DNA of 64,000 bases from Myxococcales bacterium (GTDB lineage Bacteria; Myxococcota; Polyangia; Nannocystales; Nannocystaceae): positions 1 to 64,000 of the forward strand of contig JAEUJW010000001.1 in the NCBI GenBank assembly GCA_016793465.1, read 5' to 3'. This document shows positions 40,483-49,208 of the stretch, in pieces. The first letter of the stretch is position 1. The number at the start of each line of letters is the position of its first letter. A program made the position numbers and the translations under genes. The notes below the pieces were generated by a model. That model was not told where the DNA came from, made no database searches, and saw only the letters and a program-made list of their open reading frames with translations.

Positions 40483-41799
40483 ATGCCCCTCGACATCCCC
40501 CGTACGGACAACCGCGTCGTCGCCACCATCCGCTTCGGACGCGACCCCTACACCTACCTCAACGAGCTGCGCCGCCGCCACGGCGACCCCTTCCGCTCCT
40601 GGCTCGCCGGGCAGCCCGTCGTCCTCACCGGCGAGCCCGAGCTGGTCAAGCAGATCCTCACCGCCGATCACGAGGCCGTCGGCAGCTTCAACCCTGGCCA
40701 CCTGGTCCCGCTGCTCGGCGCCGGCTCGATGATCCTCATTGACGGCCAGCGCCACGCCCGCGAGCGCAAGCTGCTCTCGCCCCCGTTCCACGGCGCCCGC
40801 ATGCGCTCGTACGCCCGCATCATCCGCGAGGCCGCCGCCCGCCACACCGCCGCCTGGCCGATCGGCCAGCCGTTCGTCGTCCAGCACACCACCCAGGCCA
40901 TCTCCCTCGAGGTCATAATTAAAGCCGTGTTCGGCGTCCAGGACCCCGAGCGCGTCGCCCTGTTCGAACGCACCATGCTCGCCACCACCGACGCGATCTG
41001 GCCGCCCAGCATCCTCCTCAAGCTCCTGCAGACCGACCTCGGCCCGCTCACGCCCTGGCGGAGGTTCGTCCGCGCCAAGCAGCGCGCCGACGAGCTCGTG
41101 CGCTCCGAGATCGCCGCCCGCCGCGCCTCCGCCGGCGGCGGCGACGACATCCTGCAGCTCATGCTCGACGCCCGCTACGAAGACGGCGGCGCCATGACCG
41201 ACGACCAGATCCACGACGAGCTGTTCACCCTGCTCGTCGCCGGCCACGAGACCACCGCGATCGCCCTCGCCTGGGCGCTCTACTGGCTGCACCGCAACCC
41301 CGTCACCCTCGCGCGCCTGCGGGCCGAGCTCGCCTCCGTCGGCGACGACGCCGACCCCGAGGTCGTCGCCCGCCTCCCCTACCTCGAGGGCGTGTGCCAC
41401 GAGACCCTGCGCCTCTACCCGATCCTCCCCCTCGTCCCGCGCACATTGTTTAAACCGATGCAGCTCGGCGAGCACACCATCCCCGCCGGCGACAACGTCG
41501 GCTTCTGCCCCGCGATCGTCCACCGCCACCCCGACCTCTACCCCGAGCCCGACACTTTTAAGCCCGAGCGCTGGCTCGTCCGCAAGTTCACCCCCTTCGA
41601 GTTCATCCCGTTCGGCGGCGGCATCCGCCGCTGCATCGGCGCCGCCTTCGCCCTCTACGAGATGAAGCTCGTGCTCGCCGCCATCCTCCCCCACCACCGC
41701 CTCAGCCTGCTCGACGACCGCCCGATCCGCCCCGTGCGCCGCAACCTCACCCTCGGCCCCAGCGGCGGCGTCCGCATGGCCCTCATCGACCGCACCTGA
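40483..41799 (+). CDS. Cytochrome P450
   Basis: A 438-residue P450. The I-helix oxygen motif is LVAGHETTA, the K-helix ExxR is in HETLRLYP, and the heme-binding loop is PFGGGIRRCIGAAFA with the axial Cys. No signal anchor is seen, so the enzyme is soluble. It resembles bacterial CYP110-type enzymes that oxidise fatty acids or terpenes (inference). Start could also be ATG 40462, seven codons earlier. Three AT-rich islands (40918 IIK, 41449 LFK, 41557 FK). Redox partners are not encoded here. Confidence 0.93.
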   Translation: MPLDIPRTDNRVVATIRFGRDPYTYLNELRRRHGDPFRSWLAGQPVVLTGEPELVKQILTADHEAVGSFNPGHLVPLLGAGSMILIDGQRHARERKLLSPPFHGARMRSYARIIREAAARHTAAWPIGQPFVVQHTTQAISLEVIIKAVFGVQDPERVALFERTMLATTDAIWPPSILLKLLQTDLGPLTPWRRFVRAKQRADELVRSEIAARRASAGGGDDILQLMLDARYEDGGAMTDDQIHDELFTLLVAGHETTAIALAWALYWLHRNPVTLARLRAELASVGDDADPEVVARLPYLEGVCHETLRLYPILPLVPRTLFKPMQLGEHTIPAGDNVGFCPAIVHRHPDLYPEPDTFKPERWLVRKFTPFEFIPFGGGIRRCIGAAFALYEMKLVLAAILPHHRLSLLDDRPIRPVRRNLTLGPSGGVRMALIDRT

Positions 41800-41802
41800 C
41801 CC

Positions 41803-43047
41803 TCAGGACAGGCACCGCGCCGGCAGCTCGCCCGCGTTCAAGTCGAACCGCTGGTCCGCCCGCGGCAGCGGATATTTAATTCCGCTCGCGCAGTTGAACA
41901 GCACCACCCGCTCGCCCGCCGCCACCAGCCCCTGCGCGCGCGCCTTGCGGTACGCCGCCCAGGTCGCCCCGCCCTCCGGACACATCAATAAGCCGTCCTG
42001 CTTCGCGACCTCGTCGACCCCGGCCGCGATCTCCGGATCCGCCACCGTGATCCCGAACCCCCCGCTCTCGCGCACGGCCCGAATGATCAAAAAGTCGCCG
42101 ACGGCCTGGGGCACGCGGATCCCCGCCGCGATCGTGCGCGCGTGCTCCCAGCGCGTCGCGTGCTCCGCCCCCTGCTCCCACGCCCTGACGATCGGCGCGC
42201 AGCCCTCGGCCTGGACCGCGACCATGCGCGGCCGCTTGCTCCCGATCCACCCCAGCGCCTCCAGCTCCGCGAACGCCTTCCACATGCCGATCATCCCGGT
42301 CCCGCCGCCGGTCGGATAGAAGATCACGTCCGGCAGCTCCCAGCCGAGCTGCTCGGCCAGCTCGAGCCCCATCGTCTTCTTGCCCTCGATGCGGTACGGC
42401 TCCTTCAGCGTCGACATGTCGAACCACCCCACCGACGCCTTGCCGCGCCCGACCAGCCTGCCGCACTCGTCGATCTGCCCGTTCACCCGGTACACATCGG
42501 CCCCCTGCGCCGCCATCTCCTCGACGTTGATCGCCGGCGTCTCCTCCGGGCAGAAGATCGTCGCCCGCATGCCCGCCCGCGCCGCGTACGCCGCCATCGC
42601 CGCCCCCGCGTTGCCGTTGGTCGGCATCGCCGCGTGCCGCACCCCGAACGCCTTCGCCATCGACACCGCCATCACCAGCCCCCGCGCTTTAAAAGATCCC
42701 GTCGGCAACCTCGCCTCGTCCTTAATAATTATTTCACAACCTGTCTGCTCGGACAGCCGCGGCAGACCCACCAGCGGCGTCATCACCTCGCCGAGGCTGA
42801 CGATGTCCGTCACCCTGCGCACCGGCAGCAGCTCGCGGTAGCGCCACAGGTCCGCCGGGCGCTGCAGCAGCGCCGCCCGCGGCAAGGCCCGCCGCGCGCC
42901 CTCGAGGTCGTAGCGCACCAGCAGCGGCCGCCCCGCCCGCGACAGCCCGTGCGGCTCGTCGGCCGGGTAGCGCTCCCCGGTCAGCGAGCACTCGAGGTGG
43001 GTGACGAACGTCGGCCGCTCTTCCGTGACATTGAGGTCGTGGCGCAC
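41803..43047 (-). CDS. thrC: Threonine synthase
   Basis: A 414-residue PLP enzyme converting phosphohomoserine to threonine. LECSLTGERY at the N-terminus, the PLP lysine in PTGSFKARG near residue 120, TNGNAGAAMAAYAARAG near 143 and the phosphate-binding YPTGGGTGMIGMWKAF near 245 identify the family. GTG start. The active-site codons are unusually AT-rich (TTT AAA at 42688) and a few codons upstream IIIK is written with ATA, ATT and ATT. The gene ends 3 bp from the convergent P450 gene. Confidence 0.92.
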   Translation of the reverse strand: MRHDLNVTEERPTFVTHLECSLTGERYPADEPHGLSRAGRPLLVRYDLEGARRALPRAALLQRPADLWRYRELLPVRRVTDIVSLGEVMTPLVGLPRLSEQTGCEIIIKDEARLPTGSFKARGLVMAVSMAKAFGVRHAAMPTNGNAGAAMAAYAARAGMRATIFCPEETPAINVEEMAAQGADVYRVNGQIDECGRLVGRGKASVGWFDMSTLKEPYRIEGKKTMGLELAEQLGWELPDVIFYPTGGGTGMIGMWKAFAELEALGWIGSKRPRMVAVQAEGCAPIVRAWEQGAEHATRWEHARTIAAGIRVPQAVGDFLIIRAVRESGGFGITVADPEIAAGVDEVAKQDGLLMCPEGGATWAAYRKARAQGLVAAGERVVLFNCASGIKYPLPRADQRFDLNAGELPARCLS

Positions 43048-43083
43048 GCCCGAGGATTAACACAATCCCCGGCGTCAGCGCCC

Positions 43084-43632
43084 TCAGAAGTCGCCGGCGA
43101 GCGCCGCCTGCTGCTCGTCGCTCAGCGCCGTCTCGCCGACCAGCTCGCCCGCGAAGTCGACCCCACACGCGACCGGCGCTCGCCCACCGACCGCGAACTT
43201 CAGGTACTGCACCGACGACAGCCGCTCCCGCGAGATCTGCCGCTCGTCCCAGCGCGCCCGCACCCGCGTGCCGTCGGCCAGGCGCACGTACACGTGCGGC
43301 AGCATATCGACCCAGCGGCGCAGCTTCTCGTCGCGCTCGGCCGGGCTCTCGATGCCGATCAATAAAGTCACCCCGAGCTCGCCGTCCTGACCGATCAGCT
43401 CGTTGTAGGTGTCGATCTCGTGCTGGATGTCCTTCTCGCGCACGATCCGCTCGGTCCGGATCATCTCGAGGATTTGATAACGCATCGTCACCGCGTTCTC
43501 GAACAGGAACGTCAGGCAGTCGGCCACGACGACCCGCCGCAGCCGCTTGGCCGCCAGCGCCGTCGCCTGGATCTCCGCCCGCTGCTCGCCGTAGGTGACG
43601 AAATCGAGGATCTCCGCGCGCTCGACCTTCAT
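43084..43632 (-). CDS. DUF3501 family protein
   Basis: A 182-residue protein with the family pattern: an early RAEILDFVTYGEQRAEI, then FLFENAVTMRYQILEMIRTE, then ELVGETALSDEQQAAL near the end. DUF3501 genes commonly sit beside rubrerythrin and a heterodisulfide-reductase-like Fe-S protein, as here; the molecular role is unknown. Its ATG overlaps the stop of the Fe-S gene by 4 bp (ATGA). Confidence 0.88.
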   Translation of the reverse strand: MKVERAEILDFVTYGEQRAEIQATALAAKRLRRVVVADCLTFLFENAVTMRYQILEMIRTERIVREKDIQHEIDTYNELIGQDGELGVTLLIGIESPAERDEKLRRWVDMLPHVYVRLADGTRVRARWDERQISRERLSSVQYLKFAVGGRAPVACGVDFAGELVGETALSDEQQAALAGDF

Positions 43633-44981
43633 GGCTTCTCCTCGGTCTTGCCGGGCGCGTGCAGCTCGTCGAGCCCGCCCGGCCGATACGCCCGCGCCAG
43701 CAGCGACATCGGGTGCATCGGTCTGACTCCGGCGTGCTGCTCGAACTGGATGGCCGCGAGCGGGCAGTCGGTCACCCACACCTCGGTGTCCTGCTCCTTC
43801 ATGCCGTCGAACGCCTTCTTGCCGATCCGCTGCGACGGCCCGAACCCCTCGACGGTCATCGCGTAGGTCCCGTTGTGCCCGCAGCACTCCATCACGGTCC
43901 CCACCGACTGCACCCCCGGAATCTTTTTAATTAAATCCCGCCCCTTGAAGCCGACCGCCTGGGCCCGCAGGTGGCAGGGCGCGTGGTAGGCCACCGACGC
44001 CTCGACGCTGCCGGCGAACTGACTGTTGAACCGGGGCTCGCGGCGGATCGACCACAGGAACTCGCTCGGGTCCATGACCGCCGGGGCCAGCTTCTTGGCC
44101 CGCTCGCGGTCCTCGCCCGCGAGTAGCTCGGGCCACTCGCGGCGCAGCATCATCGAGCAGGTCGGGTTGATCGCCAGCACCTTCGCGCCCTTGTCGACGT
44201 AGGGCATCAGGATGTCGAGGTTGGTCCTCGCCTGCGCGCGCAGCGACTCGAGGTCGCCGTGCTCCCACGCCGGCATCCCGCAGCAGCGCAGCCCGGCCGC
44301 GCAGCGCACGTCGACCTGGTTCTTGCCGAGCACCTCGAGCGTGTCGCGCCCGAGCTGCGGCTCGTTGTGCTGCACGTAGCAGGTCTGGAACAGCACCGCC
44401 TCGCCGCCCGGCGCGTCCGCGATGCGGCCCTCCTTCTTCGCCCACGCCTCGAAGCTCTCGCTCGCGAACTCCGGCAGCTGCTTGTCGCGGTGGATCCCCA
44501 GCACCTTCTCCATGAACCAGCGGTGCAGCTTGACCCGGTTCATCGCGTTCGCCGCGCCGAGGCTCGCGCGCGCCAGCTTGCCCGTCATGTCGGGGTTGCC
44601 GAGCACCTTCTCGCCGAGCGGCACGCCCTCCGCCCGCGCCCGCACCGCCTGGTAGCGGTGCACCAGCTTCGGGAAGTCGAGCTGGAACTCGTGCCCGTCG
44701 CGCGGCGTGTACGGGCACTGCACCTCGCACAGCTTGCACTGGAAGCACGCGTCCATGACCTTGTGCTTGTCGCCGCGGTCCAGCTGCGTCACGTCCCCGT
44801 TCTTGGCGTCGATCAGCGCGAACAGGTCGGGGAACGAGTCGCAGAACTTGAAGCACATGCGGCAGCCGTGGCACACCTCGAACACCCGCGTGACCTCGGC
44901 GTCGAGCGCCTCCGCGTCCCAGTACTTGGGGTCGCTGGGGTCGTAGGTGAGGCCGGCGGTCGGCTTGTACGAGATGTTCAT
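43629..44981 (-). CDS. Fe-S oxidoreductase with two 4Fe-4S sites and CCG domains (GlpC/HdrB-like)
   Basis: A 450-residue electron-transfer protein. Two ferredoxin-type clusters are given by [11 protein letters not shown] near residue 37 and [13 protein letters not shown] near residue 79. Two CCG domains carry [12 protein letters not shown] near 238 and [12 protein letters not shown] near 370, which bind a special cluster in heterodisulfide reductase. In this conserved gene group it is thought to pass electrons to or from rubrerythrin in peroxide defence. A TTTAATTAAA island at 43926 encodes LIKK. Confidence 0.93.
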   Translation of the reverse strand: MNISYKPTAGLTYDPSDPKYWDAEALDAEVTRVFEVCHGCRMCFKFCDSFPDLFALIDAKNGDVTQLDRGDKHKVMDACFQCKLCEVQCPYTPRDGHEFQLDFPKLVHRYQAVRARAEGVPLGEKVLGNPDMTGKLARASLGAANAMNRVKLHRWFMEKVLGIHRDKQLPEFASESFEAWAKKEGRIADAPGGEAVLFQTCYVQHNEPQLGRDTLEVLGKNQVDVRCAAGLRCCGMPAWEHGDLESLRAQARTNLDILMPYVDKGAKVLAINPTCSMMLRREWPELLAGEDRERAKKLAPAVMDPSEFLWSIRREPRFNSQFAGSVEASVAYHAPCHLRAQAVGFKGRDLIKKIPGVQSVGTVMECCGHNGTYAMTVEGFGPSQRIGKKAFDGMKEQDTEVWVTDCPLAAIQFEQHAGVRPMHPMSLLARAYRPGGLDELHAPGKTEEKP

Positions 44982-45067
44982 GGCGGTGCCTGGTGCTCGT
45001 TCGAAGGCCCGCCGCCGAATCGTCAGCAGCGGGCCTCGTGGGTCTCTCGTCGCGCTCGGACGGCGGC

Positions 45068-45493
45068 TCAGGCGATGCCGTCGAGCAGGCTCTGGAAGCG
45101 ACCGGCGTGCGACTTCTCGGCCTTGGCCAGCGTCTCGAACCAGTCCGCGATCTCCTCGAAGCCCTCTTCACGGGCCGTGCGCGCCATGCCCGGGTACATG
45201 TCGGTGTACTCGTGGGTCTCGCCCGCGACCGCGGCGGCCAGGTTCTTCTCGGTGTCGCCGATCGGCAGGCCCGTGGCCGGGTCGCCGGCCCGCTTGAGGA
45301 AGTCGAGGTGGCCGTGCGCGTGCCCGGTCTCGCCCTCGGCCGTGTCGCGGAAGTTGCCCGCGACCTCGGGGTAGCCCTCGACGTCCGCGATCTTTGCGAA
45401 GTACAGGTAGCGGCGGTTGGCCTGCGACTCGCCGGCGAACGCGTCCTTCAGGTTCTGGTGCGTGCGGGTGCCATTCAGCTTGGTCGAACTCAT
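45068..45493 (-). CDS. Rubrerythrin (short form without rubredoxin domain)
   Basis: A 141-residue di-iron ferritin-like protein that reduces peroxide. The ligands lie in [34 protein letters not shown] and AEKSHAGRF. The usual C-terminal rubredoxin CxxC domain is absent, so electrons must come from another protein, plausibly the downstream Fe-S oxidoreductase. GGAG 8 nt before the ATG gives a normal ribosome-binding site. First gene of the three-gene operon. Confidence 0.94.
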   Translation of the reverse strand: MSSTKLNGTRTHQNLKDAFAGESQANRRYLYFAKIADVEGYPEVAGNFRDTAEGETGHAHGHLDFLKRAGDPATGLPIGDTEKNLAAAVAGETHEYTDMYPGMARTAREEGFEEIADWFETLAKAEKSHAGRFQSLLDGIA

Positions 45494-45510
45494 CGAAGTG
45501 GCTCCAAGGA

Positions 45511-45533
45511 TTCAGGCCCGGAGGGCCGTGATG
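45511..45533. repeat. REP-like palindrome upstream of rubrerythrin
   Basis: TTCAGGCCCGGAGGGCCGTG followed by ATG; the core is identical to the 17640-17661 copy. Confidence 0.8.
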
Positions 45534-45544
45534 CTCAGGGTTTT

Positions 45545-45563
45545 GGGCGAGGGATCCTCGCCC
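45545..45563. promoter_or_regulatory. 19-bp inverted repeat, possible operator or leader hairpin
   Basis: Perfect GGGCGAGG / CCTCGCCC arms with a GAT loop, 52 bp upstream of the rubrerythrin ATG. It could be a repressor site or an mRNA hairpin; no known consensus was matched. Confidence 0.4.
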
Positions 45564-45772
45564 GTACAGGCGTCACCTCTAGCACGGATCTCCCAGCCGG
45601 CCGACGGGGTCCGACACCCCCCGCGCGTCGGTATTGAATGTCATTATCGCCGATTCCGGCCGATCGCCTGTCCTTGGGGACAGCCCTCACCGCCCCGAAA
45701 ATCGTGCCTCAGGGCACACGAGAACCGCGTTTACGCGGCCGTCTCCGGGTTGCCGCGGACGCCGCGCTCCGC

Positions 45773-45778
45773 TAGCGT
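45773..45778 (+). promoter_or_regulatory. TANNNT box of the molybdoenzyme gene
   Basis: TAGCGT ends 9 nt before the ATG at 45788; no Shine-Dalgarno sequence. Confidence 0.5.
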
Positions 45779-45787
45779 CGGGCCCCG

Positions 45788-46939
45788 ATGTCGGACGGCA
45801 CGACGGTCGACGGCGCAGGCGAGCTGGCCCATGCAGGCCAGCCTGACGAGCTCGAGCTGCGCCCGGTCGACGGCCTGCCGCGCTGGCTCGGGTCCCGCCT
45901 GGCCCGGGCCCTGCTGCGCCTGGTCAGCATGGAGGAGAACGAGGCCGAGATGCTGGCCCGCATGGTCACGCCGACCGCCGGCTACTTCCGCCGCGACCGC
46001 CACGTCCACCCCGCGGTCGACCCCGAGACCTACCGCCTGCAGATCACCGGCGTCGCCGCGCCGCGCGCGTGGACCCTGCCCGAGCTGCAGGCCCTGCCCC
46101 GCGAGACCCGCGTGTGCGTGCAGGAGTGCGCCGGCAACGGCAACCACGTGATGGGCTCGGCCGGCCTGTGCGGCCAGGCGGTGTGGGAGGGCCCGACCTT
46201 CGACGCGCTGCTCGAGCTCGCCGGCGGCCCCGGCCCCGCCACCCACTTCGCCAACCACGGCCTCGACTCGCTCGGCGTCATCAAGCGCGGCTACCACTAC
46301 GGCCTGTCGCTCGACGAGCTGCGCCGCGCCGGAGCGATCGTCGCCCTGACGATGAACGGCGAGCCGCTGTCGCGCCGCCACGGCTTCCCCGCCCGCCTGA
46401 TCGTGCCGAACATCTACTCGATGTCGCACGTGAAGTGGCTGGCCCACATCGAGGGCAAGACCCGCCCGCACATGGGCATCCACAACCGCTTCGTGTTCAC
46501 CAACAAGGAGAAGCAGGGCGGCAAGTGGGTCCGCGTGCAGGCCCGCTGGATCGGCCTCAAGTCGGTGATCTCCCACTGCCGCCGCGAGGGCACCGGCTGG
46601 CTGCTGACCGGCTGCGCCTGGGGCGGCCAGCGCCCGATCGCCGCCGTCGAGGTCAGCACCGACGGCGGCCTGTCGTGGCAGCCGGCCCGCCTGCAGACCC
46701 CCGCGGAGTACTTCCGCGAGCAACGCATCGACACCCCCGCCCTCGCCGGCGCCTGGTCGATCTTCACCTTCACCTGGCACCCCCAGGGCCCCGGCACCTA
46801 CAAGCTCGGCTGCCGCGCCGTCGACGGCGAGGGCAACGTCCAGCAGCTCGACAACGACCCCAACGTCCACGGCCACTTCAACCAGACCCGCGTCAAGTGG
46901 CGCACCGTGACGGTCCCCGAGCGCCGCCTCCCGGCCTGA
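45788..46939 (+). CDS. Sulfite-oxidase-family molybdopterin enzyme
   Basis: A 383-residue molybdenum-cofactor enzyme. The cofactor Cys lies in VCVQECAGNGNHVMG near residue 115, followed by GFPARLIVPNIY and a C-terminal Mo-co dimerisation domain (about residues 265-375, with IAAVEVSTDGGLSW). No heme domain and no signal peptide or Tat motif is visible, so it is a cytoplasmic bare-core member. The donor could be sulfite or another substrate. A predicted leaderless start. Confidence 0.88.
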   Translation: MSDGTTVDGAGELAHAGQPDELELRPVDGLPRWLGSRLARALLRLVSMEENEAEMLARMVTPTAGYFRRDRHVHPAVDPETYRLQITGVAAPRAWTLPELQALPRETRVCVQECAGNGNHVMGSAGLCGQAVWEGPTFDALLELAGGPGPATHFANHGLDSLGVIKRGYHYGLSLDELRRAGAIVALTMNGEPLSRRHGFPARLIVPNIYSMSHVKWLAHIEGKTRPHMGIHNRFVFTNKEKQGGKWVRVQARWIGLKSVISHCRREGTGWLLTGCAWGGQRPIAAVEVSTDGGLSWQPARLQTPAEYFREQRIDTPALAGAWSIFTFTWHPQGPGTYKLGCRAVDGEGNVQQLDNDPNVHGHFNQTRVKWRTVTVPERRLPA

Positions 46940-46941
46940 AT

Positions 46942-46966
46942 CGCGGGGCACCATCGGCACCCCGCG
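46942..46966. terminator. Hairpin between convergent genes
   Basis: CGCGGGG (46942-46948) pairs with CCCCGCG (46960-46966). It lies 3 bp after the molybdoenzyme stop codon and 20 bp from the next, opposite stop. No T-run. Confidence 0.45.
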
Positions 46967-46986
46967 CCTCGCATCGCATCACACCA

Positions 46987-47940
46987 TCACGGCGGGATGA
47001 TGCACGCGCCGATGTCCTCCTGCCCGGGAGGCGCGTTGCCCTCCTCGTACCAGGAGACGCACGTGGTGCCGTCGGGGCACATCGGCTCCTTCAGGCTGCA
47101 GTACGGCGAGCAGCAGCCGTCGCTGCCCATGCAGCCCGGGACCGACGCCGGGTCGGCGCAGAACAGGCCGTAGTCGCACACGTTGATGTACGCGCACGGG
47201 TCCTGGTACTGGCCCTCCTCGCCGCTGGCGTCGAAGTCGCAGATGAACTCGTTGGCCCCGTCGTGGAAGCAGATCTGGCCCTCCGGGCAGTCCTGGACCA
47301 GCGGGTTGCAGGTGTTGAGGCAGACGATGATCACGCCGTCGTTCGAGATGTCGCAGATCTGGTTCTGGTCGGGGCAGGTCGGCGCCTCCGGAGTGCCGTC
47401 GCACATGTCGATGCACACGCCCTGGTTCTCGGCGTCGAGGAACCAGCACATCGTGCCCTCGACGCAATCGTCGACACCGCTGAGCCCGCCGCCCTCGGCC
47501 TGACAGGTGTCGCCGACCTGCTTGGGGTCGGCGTCGATCGGCGTACACTTGGCGGCGTTCCACGAGTTGCCGCCGTTGTTCGCCCACGGCATGCACTTGA
47601 AGCCGTCCGGGCAGTCCTGCGCGAACACGTCGCACTCGATGTTGCCGCCCGGCGCGTCGGTCATGACGATGAAGCTGCCGCCGCTGCTCTCGTTCGGGCC
47701 GCTGGTCGCGTCGCTGGTCACGCCGCCGCCGCTGCTCGACTCGTTGCCGGTCACCCCGCCGACGCCCGTCGTCGGCGCGCTCGCGCCGCCCGACTCGCTC
47801 TGCCCGTCCTCCGCGCCGGTGTCGTTGCCGGTCGGGCTGCCGGTCGGGCTGCCCGACGTGTCGTTGCCGCCCTTGTCGTCGCCGCAGCCCGCCAGGGCCA
47901 GGAAGATCGTCGCGCTCAAGAAAAGTTGTGTCGTTCGCAT
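46987..47940 (-). CDS. Cys-rich secreted lipoprotein with Ser/Gly/Thr linker
   Basis: A 317-residue lipoprotein (lipobox LAGC, Cys19). Residues 20-90 are a low-complexity Ser/Gly/Thr linker. From about residue 100 there are more than 20 Cys in modules of the form CPDGFKCMPW, CPEGQICFHDG and CPDGTTC, similar to myxobacterial Cys-rich surface proteins. GAGGAGG lies 8 nt before the ATG, so this gene uses a standard ribosome-binding site. Function unknown. Confidence 0.8.
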   Translation of the reverse strand: MRTTQLFLSATIFLALAGCGDDKGGNDTSGSPTGSPTGNDTGAEDGQSESGGASAPTTGVGGVTGNESSSGGGVTSDATSGPNESSGGSFIVMTDAPGGNIECDVFAQDCPDGFKCMPWANNGGNSWNAAKCTPIDADPKQVGDTCQAEGGGLSGVDDCVEGTMCWFLDAENQGVCIDMCDGTPEAPTCPDQNQICDISNDGVIIVCLNTCNPLVQDCPEGQICFHDGANEFICDFDASGEEGQYQDPCAYINVCDYGLFCADPASVPGCMGSDGCCSPYCSLKEPMCPDGTTCVSWYEEGNAPPGQEDIGACIIPP

Positions 47941-48100
47941 GTCAACTCGCCTCCTCGGCCTGTGCGGCCGTCCGTGTGCGCGGGGACTCCTCGTCCGCCG
48001 TGCCGCCAGAGCCGTTCCCATCGCGGACCCGAACGGCCGCGAACCGGACCACCTTGGCGCGAGCCCGCCCCTGCGGTCAAGCCCGCGTCCGTGAACCGGC

Positions 48101-49189
48101 TCAGGTCGGACGCAGCTCGTAGACGATGTTCTTGGTGCCCGCGGCCTCGCATACCCGTTGGACCGCGGCCTTCAGGCCTGCAGTTGCAACGAACTTTCGA
48201 TCTTTGAAGACCTTGAACGGGTACTTCTCCCGCAGCGAGCGATACCGCGCGGCCTCCGCGTCCCGCAGCCGTTGCGACAGCAGCGGCGACAGCGGGTCGT
48301 TGCTCCGCTCCTCGCGGATGTCGCCGGCCGCCGCGTCGGTGGCGAACGCCATCAACAGCTCGGGCCGCTCGGTCTCGCCGGCGCCCTCGCCGATCGACCA
48401 CGCGTGCCACGCCTGCCCGAGCGCGTCGTCCGGCGCCTCGGCCGTGCGCAGCGCCTGCACGCCGTCGTCGCCGACCGGCAACGAGAACAGCGCCGGGCCG
48501 ATCATGCCCCGCGAGACCCGCTCGACCTGCACGCCCTCGATGCCGTGCAGCCGCACGAACAGGGTCTCCGCGTCGAGCGCCGCGCAGCGGTACACCGTGC
48601 TGCGGAACGCCTCGTTGGCCGCCGCCGTCTCGCCGTCCTTGTCGAGGTCGATGACCTTGCGCCGCCACACGCTCGACACCTGCGTCAGCTCGATCATCAG
48701 CCGCAGGTACACCCCCGACGCGTCGAGCTTGGTCAGCTCGATGCGAAACGCCGCCGTCCCGCTCGCCGGGTCGTGCCGCCGCAGCAGCACCCGGTGGTGG
48801 TCGACCGGCGCCACCTCGAGCTTCTGCACCTTTTCATAGTACTCGTGCTTGCCCGCCATCCGCGCGAAGTGCGGGTCCTCGCCGGCCCGCGCCAGCAGCT
48901 GGGCCCGCGGACCCAGCCGCGACAGCGACTCGGCCGCGACCTCGCGGTCGGTGCACACCCGCGTCAGGCTGGCCAGGTTCGGCAGGCCCGCCCGCGCGTC
49001 GACGTAGAGCTCGCCGTAGACCCCGAGCCGCATGGCGTCGCGCAGGGTGTCGAAGGTGTTCTGCAGCAGCCGCCGGTCGGGGAACGCGTTGTTGAGGCGC
49101 GCCGCCTGCAGCGCCTTGCCGACCAGGTTCAAGTAGGTGTCGGCCTCCGGCCTCACCAGCGCCTGGGTGTGCAGCGCGACGACGGTCAA
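48101..49189 (-). CDS. Protein of unknown function, second gene of operon
   Basis: A 362-residue soluble protein with no recognised domain. It starts with TTG at 49189; the strong GGGAGG (complement of 49196-49201) 6 nt upstream decides this start. The chain mixes helices and strands (RIELTKLDASGVYLRLMIEL) and has no signal peptide or membrane segment. It follows a coiled-coil gene by 19 bp on the same strand, so the two products likely act together. Confidence 0.72.
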   Translation of the reverse strand: MTVVALHTQALVRPEADTYLNLVGKALQAARLNNAFPDRRLLQNTFDTLRDAMRLGVYGELYVDARAGLPNLASLTRVCTDREVAAESLSRLGPRAQLLARAGEDPHFARMAGKHEYYEKVQKLEVAPVDHHRVLLRRHDPASGTAAFRIELTKLDASGVYLRLMIELTQVSSVWRRKVIDLDKDGETAAANEAFRSTVYRCAALDAETLFVRLHGIEGVQVERVSRGMIGPALFSLPVGDDGVQALRTAEAPDDALGQAWHAWSIGEGAGETERPELLMAFATDAAAGDIREERSNDPLSPLLSQRLRDAEAARYRSLREKYPFKVFKDRKFVATAGLKAAVQRVCEAAGTKNIVYELRPT

Positions 49190-49208
49190 GCGGCGCCTCC
49201 CGACGACC

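Larger units (their letters stand above)
45494..45787. other. Divergent regulatory region of the rubrerythrin operon and the molybdoenzyme gene
   Basis: No gene. It holds a REP-like copy (45511-45533), a perfect 8-bp inverted repeat GGGCGAGG-GAT-CCTCGCCC (45545-45563), and CTGTCC-TTGG-GGACAG (45668-45683). An AT-rich stretch near 45633-45647 could hold the rubrerythrin promoter, but no clear -35/-10 pair was found. The molybdoenzyme box is at 45773-45778. Confidence 0.55.

Noticed and set aside
45545..45563. Rho-independent terminator
   Set aside because: It lies upstream of both divergent genes, not after a gene, and has no T-run on either side. Kept as a possible regulatory repeat.
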